Shown here one piece after another: positions 38,512 through 46,403 of a DNA stretch of 64,000 nucleotides. The position numbers and the translations under genes were made by a program. Position 1 is the stretch's first letter. Every line of letters begins with the position of its first letter. Origin of the DNA: Lysinibacillus pakistanensis. Lineage in GTDB: Bacteria > Bacillota > Bacilli > Bacillales_A > Planococcaceae. Where the stretch lies: positions 3,966,501 through 4,030,500 of the forward strand of contig NZ_CP126101.1 in the NCBI RefSeq assembly GCF_030123245.1. The letters run 5' to 3'. The notes under the pieces are model-generated. The model saw only the letters and a list, made by a program, of their open reading frames with translations, did not search any database and had not been told where the DNA came from.

Positions 38512-39555
38512 ATGAAAAAATGGCTTTTCATGTCACTTATGGCTGTATTAATTTTAGCACTTGCAGCTTGTAGTGGCGACAAAAAAGAAACATCTGCACC
38601 AGCAGCTGAGGGTGATGGTGGCTATACCAAGGACAAACCGCTTGTTATTAAATTCTCACATGTAACATCAATTGATAGTGTAAAAGGAAAAGCAGCTGAT
38701 GCTTTTGCGAAATTAGTAGATGAAAAAACAGAAGGTAAAGTAAAAGTTGAAGTTTACCCTTCTTCACAATTATATGGGGATAATGATGAACTAGATGCGC
38801 TAGTATCTGGAAATGTTCATATGATTGCTCCTTCTGTAACAAAAATGGTTAAAATCGACCCGCGTTGGCAATATGTTGATATGCCTTATCTATTTGAGAA
38901 CGAAGAGCACGTACGTAAATTCTTTACTTCTGACGTAGCTAAAACAATTCTTGAATCGAATCAATTAGCAGCAAATGATATTAAAGGTTTGGTATTCTGG
39001 GAAAATGGCTTTAAACATTTCTCAAATAACAAGCATCCACTTGAAAAAGTAGAAGATTTTAAAGGATTGAAATTCCGTGCACAAGCAGGAAAAGTATTAG
39101 AAGCTCAATTTAAAGCGCTAAATGCCGGCTCTGCAACAATTGCATTTGGTGAAACATATGCTGCCTTACAACAAGGAACAGTTGATGGACAAGAAAATAC
39201 ATTCAACAACTTTGATACACAAAAATACCAAGAAGTTCAAAAATATTTCTCAGTATCTGAACATGGTCGCCTTGACTATGCAATCTTTGTTAACAAATCA
39301 TTCTGGGAGAAAATCCCTGCTGATTTATTAACAGCAGTGGAAGAATCATTAGATGAAGCAACGAAACTAGCTTGGGATTTAGCTGCTGATGAAAATGCAA
39401 AATCATTCGAGAACATTAAAAACTCTGGTATTGAAGTTCTTGAGTTAACGACTGAACAAAAAGAAGCTATTAAAGCAAAACTTGAACCAGTATATGAAGA
39501 GTTTGGTGAAGTTATCACAGAAGAATTAATTAATGGTATTCGTGATCTAAAATAA
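38512..39555 (+). CDS. dctP: TRAP transporter solute-binding lipoprotein
   Basis: 347 aa. Signal peptide with lipobox LAAC, lipidated C20, then a short Gly/Ala linker. The DctP family is shown by LVIKFSHVTSIDSVKGKAAD, YPSSQLYGDNDELDALVSG, GLKFRAQAG and LQQGTVDGQENTFNN, where the Arg in KFRAQ normally binds the substrate carboxylate. It delivers an organic acid, likely a C4-dicarboxylate, to DctQM. GGGGGAT stands before the ATG. Between this gene and dctQ lie a hairpin and a repeat, which could lower permease expression. Confidence 0.9.
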   Translation: MKKWLFMSLMAVLILALAACSGDKKETSAPAAEGDGGYTKDKPLVIKFSHVTSIDSVKGKAADAFAKLVDEKTEGKVKVEVYPSSQLYGDNDELDALVSGNVHMIAPSVTKMVKIDPRWQYVDMPYLFENEEHVRKFFTSDVAKTILESNQLAANDIKGLVFWENGFKHFSNNKHPLEKVEDFKGLKFRAQAGKVLEAQFKALNAGSATIAFGETYAALQQGTVDGQENTFNNFDTQKYQEVQKYFSVSEHGRLDYAIFVNKSFWEKIPADLLTAVEESLDEATKLAWDLAADENAKSFENIKNSGIEVLELTTEQKEAIKAKLEPVYEEFGEVITEELINGIRDLK

Positions 39556-39608
39556 CGTAATTTTGGGTTTAAAAAATCTTTCTATTCGGGGAATTAAATA
39601 GTTTAAAT

Positions 39609-39702
39609 AAGAATCTGCTCATTTTCACGGATAAGCCACAGGGTTCATCATACAGATGAGCCTTGTAGGTATAATCCGCAGAATTCATGCAGATTCTTTT
39701 TC
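39609..39702 (+). terminator. attenuator-like hairpin between dctP and dctQ
   Basis: AAGAATCTGC (39609-39618) pairs with GCAGATTCTT (39689-39698), then TTTTTC; the long loop holds nested CGGAT...ATCCG and TCATC-ATACA-GATGA stems. A partial terminator here would give more binding protein than permease. Confidence 0.6.
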
Positions 39703-39785
39703 AAAATCCGTGCCATCCGTAGGGAATTGAGATCAACATTATACACTGCGCTTTGGCACAGTAAAGATCTGCTGAATAAAGATGG
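39702..39785 (+). repeat. dispersed structured intergenic repeat, copy 4 (partial)
   Basis: CAAAATCCGTGCCATCCG, GATCAACATTATACACTGCGC-like middle and the right end CTGAATAAAGATG match the family. Only the right part is present. The rest of the 401-bp dctP-dctQ gap holds nothing recognisable. Confidence 0.6.
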
Positions 39786-39956
39786 AGAATTATTAAATTT
39801 TAGTAAATCGCTTACACAAAACCTGTACGAACGGATGCTAAGACGCTCACTACAAGCAGCAACATTACTATAGTGGGAGATTAAGCACCCGTTTGTACTT
39901 AAATGATGGATAATCATCATTCCCTTTTCAAATATATACATGAAGGAGGCAATTGA

Positions 39957-40454
39957 ATGAAGGCCTTACATAAAATCTGGGGCTATTTAGAAGAAATCCT
40001 AGCTGGAATCTTTTTCGTAGCAGGTGTAGTTCTTATTTTTTATGGCGTAATTATGCGTTACATATTCAATGAACCGCAAGCATGGGTAGAGGAATTAGCA
40101 CGTTATTCAATTATTTGGGGTACATTTCTAGGATTTGGCTTAGCCCTTCGCCACAATCAACATATTCAAGTAGATATTTTATACGATAAATTAAAGCCTT
40201 CTATGAAACGTGTACTGGATTTAGTAGCAACAGGGTTAAGCATTGCCTTTTGTTTAATTTATACGTATTACGGCTTTGTTTTAGTAGAAAACCGTTATAC
40301 ATCAGGCATGGTATCACTTGATATCGGGATACCAATGTGGATTGTATACTTAGTTTTACCGATTTCAGGCCTTTTATTTTTACTAAGATTCGTAGAAAGA
40401 TTAATCAACATTCTACGAGGAAAGGACGAAGAATATGCTAATCCTCTTACTTAG
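39957..40454 (+). CDS. dctQ: TRAP transporter small permease subunit
   Basis: 165 aa with four hydrophobic helices and the DctQ signature FLGFGLALRHNQHIQVDIL (the R/H pair in the loop is typical), followed by VSLDIGIPMWIVYLVLPISG. It is the small membrane subunit that joins DctM. GGAGG precedes the ATG. Its end overlaps the dctM start by 20 nt, so translation is coupled. Confidence 0.93.
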   Translation: MKALHKIWGYLEEILAGIFFVAGVVLIFYGVIMRYIFNEPQAWVEELARYSIIWGTFLGFGLALRHNQHIQVDILYDKLKPSMKRVLDLVATGLSIAFCLIYTYYGFVLVENRYTSGMVSLDIGIPMWIVYLVLPISGLLFLLRFVERLINILRGKDEEYANPLT

Positions 40455-41703
40455 TTTCTTTTTATTACTATTTCTACGAGTACCGGTCGCGATTAGTTTA
40501 GCACTATCGACAATTCTTGTGTTCTTCCAAATTGATTTTAATATGAATATGATTCCTCAGCGTATTTTTACTGCACTAGATTCATTCCCGATGATGGCAA
40601 TTCCAGGCTTCGTCCTTGCGGGGGTATTAATGGCGCGTGGTGGAATTTCCAAATATCTTATTGAAGCCTTACGTGCATGGATTGGCCATCTTCCAGGAGG
40701 TCTTGCTGTTGTAACAATCATCGCGTGTGCTATTTTCGCAGCGATTTCAGGCTCTTCACCTGCAACAGCTGCTGCAATTGGTTCTATCATGATTCCTGCG
40801 ATGATTTCTGCTGGCTATAAGAAGCGCTATTCTATGGGGCTTGTTGCCGCTGGTGGTACATTAGGTATTTTAATTCCACCAAGTGTACCGCTAATCATTT
40901 ATGGTATTACATCAGAGCAATCTATTGGTGAATTATTTATGGCTGGTGTTATTCCAGGACTTGCATTAACAGGCATTTTAATAGTGGCAGCTATTTTTTA
41001 TGCGAAACGCAATGGTTTTAAAGGAGATGCACCAGCTTCTTGGAGTGAGCGTGGTCGTAAATCTTTAAAAGCAATTTGGGGTGCATTTTTACCATTCTTA
41101 ATTTTAGGAACAATCTATTCAGGGGTTGTAACACCAACTGAATCAGCCGTTATTGCCGTTTTCTATGGTCTTATCGTATCCCTGTTTATCTATCGAGAAA
41201 TGAAGCTAAAGGATTTCCGTGAGGTCTTGGTGGAGTCCATTAATATTACAGCCATGATTTTCTTAATTATCGGTGCCGCTTCATTATTTGGACTATATTT
41301 AACAAATGCACAAGTACCACAGCAGGTTGGTGCATGGATTGCCGAAAGTGATATGAACAAGTGGATATTCATGATAATTGTTAATATTCTATTCTTTGTT
41401 ATGGGAATGTTCTTAGAGGCTGTATCCATTATTTTAATTACTTTACCAATTCTATTACCGATTCTAGCACATTTCGATATTAATTTGATTCACTTTGCTA
41501 TTATTATGACAATTAACATGGAGCTTGGCATGATTACACCGCCAGTGGGACTGAATCTCTTTGTCGTAAGTGGAATTGCTAAGGAAAAGCTAGGCGAGGT
41601 TGTAAAAGGGGTCATTCCTTTTATCGTTTTAATGATTATTTTCTTAGGTTTAGTGGTTTTATTGCCACAATTATCACTTTGGTTACCAGAGCAAATGAAA
41701 TAA
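40435..41703 (+). CDS. dctM: TRAP transporter large permease subunit
   Basis: 422 aa, about twelve helices. DctM motifs: FPMMAIPGFVLAGVLMARGG, AISGSSPATAAAIGSIMIP, LGILIPPSVPLIIYG, and MELGMITPPVGLNLFVVSG. It is the ion-coupled (Na+) channel subunit of the tripartite TRAP uptake system. Part of dctP-dctQ-dctM. Confidence 0.95.
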   Translation: MLILLLSFFLLLFLRVPVAISLALSTILVFFQIDFNMNMIPQRIFTALDSFPMMAIPGFVLAGVLMARGGISKYLIEALRAWIGHLPGGLAVVTIIACAIFAAISGSSPATAAAIGSIMIPAMISAGYKKRYSMGLVAAGGTLGILIPPSVPLIIYGITSEQSIGELFMAGVIPGLALTGILIVAAIFYAKRNGFKGDAPASWSERGRKSLKAIWGAFLPFLILGTIYSGVVTPTESAVIAVFYGLIVSLFIYREMKLKDFREVLVESINITAMIFLIIGAASLFGLYLTNAQVPQQVGAWIAESDMNKWIFMIIVNILFFVMGMFLEAVSIILITLPILLPILAHFDINLIHFAIIMTINMELGMITPPVGLNLFVVSGIAKEKLGEVVKGVIPFIVLMIIFLGLVVLLPQLSLWLPEQMK

Positions 41704-41713
41704 GGGCCTCTCT

Positions 41714-42913
41714 ATGGAATCATTTACAAAGAGGTATTCGATTAAGGATCGCCAATTTTGGACAATTGTGATTAGCTTAGGAGGAGCTTCGGTGTTTGTA
41801 TTTGCAGCAATGTACTCAGTACAGCCGCTGCTCCCCTTTTTTACAGAGCAATTTCAAATTTCTGTCCCCACTGCAAGTCTGGCCATGTCTGTAACAACTC
41901 TATCCGTAATTATCGGGTTAATTGTTTTAGGTTTTTTATCTGATCGATATGGACGGGTACTGTTTATTCGACTTTCGATTGTTTTAACGATTATCCCTTT
42001 TCTCTTAATGCCTTTAACGGATTCTTTTTCTATGATTATTTTTTTACGTTTTATCCAAGGCTTTGCGATTGCTGGAGTGCCCGCAGCAGCCCTTGCCTAT
42101 ATCAGTGAAGAAATAAATCAGCAATCAATGGGCTTTGCAACAGCACTTTACATTTCCTGTAATGCTCTAGGTGGAACGATTGGTCGTCTGATGATGGGCT
42201 TTCTGACAGAAAATAAATCTTTGGAGGTTGCATTTTTCTCTTTAGCACTTTTGGGTGGCATTATATTCATTCTAGTGTGGCTTACCCTTCCAAAATCAAG
42301 AAATTTTTCAGTCCATCAGCGTACTATTCAAAAGGATTTACATGGTTTTTGGCTGCATTTAAAAAATCCAAATTTACTTATTCTTTTTGGATTTGGGATC
42401 ATTTTGCAGCTATCTTTTACAGGAATGTGGTCATTTATCCCGTACTATTTAGCTGAACCACCGTTCTTATTATCGTTAAAAACGATTTCCTTTATTTTTT
42501 TAGCATATGGCTTAGGAATTATTGGTTCGCCAATTGCTAACTCCCTTGCAGGTAAAGTCGGCATCAATATGATTCGAACATTTGGAGTACTTCTATTAGT
42601 GTGTGGGATTTTATTAACGTTAAGCTCCTCCCTTATAATGATTATTGCTGGGCTCTGTATTGCATGCTTAGGCTTTTTCACCGCTCATGCCTTAACCTCT
42701 GCAACAGTTAGCCGGACAGCGATTCATCAAAAGGGGCTTGCATCCAGTTTATATCTCGTTTCTTATTATATAGGTGTTGCATCAGGAAGTACTTTACTCA
42801 GTCCAATCTGGCTGCATTTTAAATGGCAGGGAATTGTCATGATTACCGTACTCCTTCCTATCCTATATATCGCTTTTTTAAATTACACATTACAAAAAAA
42901 AAATCAAAGCTAA
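41714..42913 (+). CDS. MFS transporter in the TRAP operon
   Basis: 399 aa with twelve hydrophobic segments, MFS motif GFLSDRYGRVLFIRL, and SVPTASLAMSVTTLSVIIGL. It resembles the YnfM/YybF efflux group. It starts only 10 bp after dctM, with a weak GGG ribosome site, and ends at a strong terminator, so it is the last gene of the dct operon. A role in exporting an organic acid or a metabolite of the imported one is inferred from position. Confidence 0.82.
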   Translation: MESFTKRYSIKDRQFWTIVISLGGASVFVFAAMYSVQPLLPFFTEQFQISVPTASLAMSVTTLSVIIGLIVLGFLSDRYGRVLFIRLSIVLTIIPFLLMPLTDSFSMIIFLRFIQGFAIAGVPAAALAYISEEINQQSMGFATALYISCNALGGTIGRLMMGFLTENKSLEVAFFSLALLGGIIFILVWLTLPKSRNFSVHQRTIQKDLHGFWLHLKNPNLLILFGFGIILQLSFTGMWSFIPYYLAEPPFLLSLKTISFIFLAYGLGIIGSPIANSLAGKVGINMIRTFGVLLLVCGILLTLSSSLIMIIAGLCIACLGFFTAHALTSATVSRTAIHQKGLASSLYLVSYYIGVASGSTLLSPIWLHFKWQGIVMITVLLPILYIAFLNYTLQKKNQS

Positions 42914-42972
42914 GCAAGCTAAAAAGGGATGCTCGGAAACGATTCAAACATCTTTTTAGCTCGCTTTTTCTC
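42914..42972 (+). terminator. terminator of the dct operon
   Basis: GCAAGCTAAAAAGGGATG paired with CATCTTTTTAGCTCGC, a loop of about 20 nt and TTTTTC. Confidence 0.82.
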
Positions 42973-43078
42973 TTGCCTAGCCCAATTCTTGCTTAAAACT
43001 GAAAATATGGATAGTCGTTTGTGCTCAATTCCAATTGAGCTCATTGCCAACTCATCTATTTTGCTAATGGATTACACC

Positions 43079-44017
43079 CTAAATATACATGAGAAATATA
43101 AATAATAATAGAAGCATTACAATGGAAGAAATAATTGACACATAATGTCTTTTCTCTTCGCGACCATAGCAATACTCAATCATTATAGAACTTATTATAA
43201 CTACAGCCAAAAATGCACTTGTAGCAGCTGTATACAAGAGCCATCCATTTATTGAAAATAAAAAAATAAAAATTACATTCAGAAATTTCAAGATATACAC
43301 GGAGCGTTGATGACCTGCACTTACGTATTTTGGATCCTTTGGGATATTAAACTTCCTTCGCAAAAGTTTATCAACTAACCATCCGATAAAGATAAAAATT
43401 ACTAAAAAAGTAATTAAATCTGAACTATTAATAGTAAATTCACTTCTCTGTATAAGATTTTTATAAGCAGATGCTAGGTTTTCATCTTTTACTTTATAAG
43501 ATATTTTTGTCTGTTGGTCAGTGAAACCTAATTCGGTATCGTTTAAGTACATCTTCAGCTTTATGACTTGCCCATTATCAAACTCGACCCATACATCCCT
43601 ATTTGCATAAGTGGTTAAATTATTATCCCTCAGTGTAATGGTAGCCTGCTGTAATATTTGTTTTAGCAAATCACTTGCTGAATTTTCTTTAAACACTTGC
43701 TGCCCTATAATCCAACCAGTTCTTCCAGCCTTAAAGGAATCCTCCTCCCAATTCTGTGCAATAGTAAACTGTTTAATTTCTTCCTGTTGTACTAATTCAA
43801 TAATCGTAGCATGTTTCATAGTTTCTACTTGTTTCAAAGGACCCATAAAGAATAACAGCAGTAGTGTCACCACGACTGCCCCAATAGTTATTATTGGATA
43901 TTGCCGACTTCTTCTTTTTTTGTGCTGAACATGCTGTAAAATACGCTTTTGTAATGGTTGTGAAAACCTTGGCGCTTCACCAAGTTCTTTATCCAATTTG
44001 TCCTTAAAGAATGTCAT
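43079..44017 (-). CDS. membrane anti-sigma-type partner of the ECF sigma factor
   Basis: 312 aa. Residues 1-37 are cytoplasmic (FKDKLDKELGEAPRFSQP, basic end), then a membrane helix (IITIGAVVVTLLLLFFM), an outside domain of about 150 residues, and four further hydrophobic segments at the C-terminus. It overlaps the sigma gene by 14 nt, the usual arrangement for a sigma/anti-sigma pair. I find no HXXXCXXC zinc motif, so it is not a ZAS-type anti-sigma; the function is inferred from position. Confidence 0.7.
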   Translation of the reverse strand: MTFFKDKLDKELGEAPRFSQPLQKRILQHVQHKKRRSRQYPIITIGAVVVTLLLLFFMGPLKQVETMKHATIIELVQQEEIKQFTIAQNWEEDSFKAGRTGWIIGQQVFKENSASDLLKQILQQATITLRDNNLTTYANRDVWVEFDNGQVIKLKMYLNDTELGFTDQQTKISYKVKDENLASAYKNLIQRSEFTINSSDLITFLVIFIFIGWLVDKLLRRKFNIPKDPKYVSAGHQRSVYILKFLNVIFIFLFSINGWLLYTAATSAFLAVVIISSIMIEYCYGREEKRHYVSIISSIVMLLLLFIFLMYI

Positions 44018-44525
44018 CCCCTAACACCTCCCAATCATTTCTATCTAGTTTTTCTTGTAGCTTTTGTCTTGCTCTACGTAATCTAGTTTTTACTGTATTT
44101 TCCGTGGATGCTAGGATTTCTGCAATCTCTCGTATTTTTAATTCTTGATAATAGTAAAGAATAAGTACTTCCCTATAAGCTATTGGAAGTTCAAATAAAG
44201 CTGTTGTCAAAATCCGACGATTATCCTTCTCTACTAATTCTTTTTCAGGTGTTCGCTTACTCACGCCAATATGCAATTTTTCTAATAACATATGCCGTTT
44301 ATTTTTCCAGCTTCGTAAATAGTCGTGACTTTTATGTACAGTTATTTTTACTAAATATGTTTTCAATGAGGACCGTTGTTCAAAGCGCTCCTGTTGACAA
44401 TAATAGGCGAAAAATACATCCTGAACGATTTCCTCCGCTATAGCCCAGTCCTTTACATATAGGTAAGCCACACGGAGACAATATTCACCATGCTCATCCA
44501 TAATTGCTGCTAAATGCTCACTCAA
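44004..44525 (-). CDS. ECF-type RNA polymerase sigma factor
   Basis: 173 aa, TTG start behind AGGAGGTG. Region 2 is at about 5-75 (RVAYLYVKDWAIAEEIVQDV for 2.2-2.3) and region 4 at about 105-165 (LPIAYREVLILYYYQELKIR, NTVKTRLRRARQKL as the recognition helix). No extra domains. It belongs to the sigma-W/X/V-like group that responds to envelope stress. Upstream is a promoter of the kind it would itself recognise. I cannot name which ECF it is. Confidence 0.88.
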   Translation of the reverse strand: MSEHLAAIMDEHGEYCLRVAYLYVKDWAIAEEIVQDVFFAYYCQQERFEQRSSLKTYLVKITVHKSHDYLRSWKNKRHMLLEKLHIGVSKRTPEKELVEKDNRRILTTALFELPIAYREVLILYYYQELKIREIAEILASTENTVKTRLRRARQKLQEKLDRNDWEVLGDDIL

Positions 44526-44557
44526 GCAAACACCTCCTTTTTCTCGTTCAAACTATA

Positions 44558-44584
44558 GTCGTTATAACATTGTTATTAGTTTCA
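44558..44584 (-). promoter_or_regulatory. ECF-type autoregulatory promoter
   Basis: Minus strand TGAAAC, 17-nt spacer, CGACTA, ending about 33 nt before the TTG start. This fits the sigma-W/X type (TGaAAC, CGwC at 16-17 nt). The gene for the ECF factor starts next, so autoregulation is expected. Confidence 0.7.
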
Positions 44585-44773
44585 ATATAATAAAAAAAGT
44601 GCCCAATTGTTTTTTATTAAAAGTCAACAATTTGTTTAAAAGGTTGCACATTTTAATTAAAAAAATGAAGACTGAATCAAAAATAAACCCTATAAGATAG
44701 ACACTTTGAAAAAAATCTATCCTATAGGGTACTTTTATTTATCTTGAGAAAAAAGATGTTGGAGTAGAGTGTA

Positions 44774-45080
44774 ATGACCAAAAGATATTTTACAAAAAAT
44801 GAACAGCTAAAATGTAATCCGAAAGTACAAACAGTTAGTGAGAAAGCGATCACCTATACGAACGAATTTAAACGTCATTTTATTGCAGAAAATGGACAAG
44901 GTAAGTTGAAAAAGCTGGTTTAGATGTTGAATTAATCGGATTAAACGAATCGAATCTTCAGGAAAACGTTGGCGAGCTGCTTATCGTAACGCGGGTGTAG
45001 AAGGTTTACAAGATACACGTAAATTAAATTCAGGGAGACCTTCTGAACGCGAATTGACATTGGAAGAGAAATTGGATATA
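44774..45080 (+). pseudogene. IS3-family transposase OrfA remnant
   Basis: It starts MTKRYFTKNEQLKCNPK with its own ribosome site and goes on as TYTNEFKRHFIAENGQGK; a frameshift and stop follow at about 44923, after which the other frame continues GLDVELIGLN, GKRWRAAYRNAGVEGLQDT and LNSGRPSERELTLEEKL. This is the helix-turn-helix OrfA of IS3 elements common in Lysinibacillus. OrfB is gone. On the minus strand over the same stretch is a short frame (45129 down) I cannot assign. Confidence 0.8.
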
Positions 45081-45205
45081 AAGATTCAATTTCCTCTATA
45101 TTATATATTGTTCCTTTTCCAATCTTCATAATTTTTCACCTTAATATTTAGTTTGATTACTAAATCTAAATTCTCAGCTTGCGATTTCTCGCTCTTTAGA
45201 CATAA

Positions 45206-45245
45206 AAACACCCCTTTAGACCACTATAATCTAAAGGGATGTTTC
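45206..45245. terminator. hairpin beside the IS remnant
   Basis: CCCCTTTAGA...TCTAAAGGG with short A and T flanks (AAACA/TGTTT). It may be a terminator or an element end. Confidence 0.5.
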
Positions 45246-45283
45246 GTCCCAACTTTATTTCAAATCTACAGTAGAGTTAGGAT

Positions 45284-45314
45284 AAGGTACTAACTTTATA
45301 AAAGTTAGTACCTT
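45284..45314. terminator. 14-bp perfect hairpin downstream of phzF
   Basis: AAGGTACTAACTTT, loop ATA, and its exact complement. The same 14-mer occurs again at 46348-46361 on the other side of phzF. No T run follows on the minus strand, so it is a weak terminator at best. Confidence 0.6.
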
Positions 45315-45362
45315 GGTAGAGAAATTATTTTCTCAACCTTTTTATTCGGTGTTTATTTTCAC

Positions 45363-46211
45363 TCAATCTACATTTAAACACTTAGTTTCACAGTAATAGC
45401 CTTTGCCACCAACATAAACTTTTTCTATTTCATTCTTGCTATTGGTTGCTAATTTAACTAATATTTCGGAAGGCGAGTGTAAAGAATAACCTTGTTCAAA
45501 TACATAGACTTCTTTTTGCAAGTGGTGCTGTTCATAAAGGTAGCTAGCTAATGCACCGTTTGAAGTTCCAGTCGCTGCTTCTTCATTGATGTCGTAGAGT
45601 GGAGCAAAATTTCTGCATATAATTCGATTGTCATTAAAAGTATATAGATGCATCCCGACAACATTATAATACTTGCTGATTTCTTTAATTTTTTCAAAAT
45701 TAGGTTGCAGTGCATGTAATCGTGTTTCACTTTTTATAGGAATTAAAATATCTTTTAAGCCCGTGGAAACAATTTGAATCGGGTATTTATTGTCTATATC
45801 TTTAATGTCAAAACAGTCGATAAACTCGTTTGAAGATATAACATCATAGAATATCGGTTTGTTTTGTTCCATGAAAATGATGTCATCTTTTATGGTAATG
45901 GTAAGAACACCACTGTTTGTTTCAATCGTATATTGATCTTTGAAAAGTTTTTTTAAATGCATCAGTATCGTGAAAGAGCCAATTGTGGCATGACCACATA
46001 AATCAACTTCTTCCTTTGGTGTAAAATACTCAAATTTATAATCAGCAATTTCAGATTCTGATATAAATGCGGTTTCCGCATAGCCCAGTTGTTTGGCTAT
46101 CGCCATTTTTTGAGTTGTGGTCAATGTATTCTCATTAAATACCACTCCTGCTTTATTCCCACCTTGATGATCCTTGCTAAATGCACTTGCAACATAAACG
46201 GATATTTTCAT
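45363..46211 (-). CDS. PhzF-family isomerase
   Basis: 282 aa, full length. The diaminopimelate-epimerase-like fold of PhzF has its catalytic Glu at 46 (GYAETAFIS), as well as VDLCGHATIGSF and EEAATGTSNGALASYLY. PhzF proper isomerises a phenazine precursor, but there are no other phenazine genes here and most Bacillales homologues have unknown substrates. GAGGAAGGTG precedes the ATG. It lies between an IS remnant and leuS and is bracketed by copies of AAGGTACTAACTTT, so it may be acquired. Confidence 0.88.
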   Translation of the reverse strand: MKISVYVASAFSKDHQGGNKAGVVFNENTLTTTQKMAIAKQLGYAETAFISESEIADYKFEYFTPKEEVDLCGHATIGSFTILMHLKKLFKDQYTIETNSGVLTITIKDDIIFMEQNKPIFYDVISSNEFIDCFDIKDIDNKYPIQIVSTGLKDILIPIKSETRLHALQPNFEKIKEISKYYNVVGMHLYTFNDNRIICRNFAPLYDINEEAATGTSNGALASYLYEQHHLQKEVYVFEQGYSLHSPSEILVKLATNSKNEIEKVYVGGKGYYCETKCLNVD

Positions 46212-46292
46212 AAGACACCTTCCTCACTTATAGTAAATAGCATAGAAAGTACTACGTATAAATGTTGTTGGATAATTTTGCCATAAAGCAAG

Positions 46293-46361
46293 AGACAAAC
46301 TATTTTTTAGCATCTGAACTCTCCAAAAATAGTTTGTCTACAGTCTGAAGGTACTAACTTT
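46293..46361 (-). terminator. paired hairpins downstream of leuS
   Basis: 46293-46339: AGACAAACTATTTTT paired with its complement, loop of about 16 nt. 46348-46375: AAGGTACTAACTTT with a 9-bp partner AAAGTTAGT. Both could end the leuS transcript. Confidence 0.6.
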
Positions 46362-46403
46362 AAAAAAGTTAGTTTGTTACATAGTAGGACACTTTTTTTA
46401 TCT

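Noticed and set aside
44941..45129. 62-aa minus-strand frame beginning MKIGKGTIYN
   Set aside because: It runs antisense to the IS3 OrfA remnant, has stops in the longer reading and no recognisable domain.
45206..45314. CRISPR-like repeats
   Set aside because: Only two different hairpins, no regular spacers and no cas genes.
45363..46211. A phenazine biosynthesis locus
   Set aside because: Only a PhzF homologue is present, and such proteins occur widely without phenazine synthesis.
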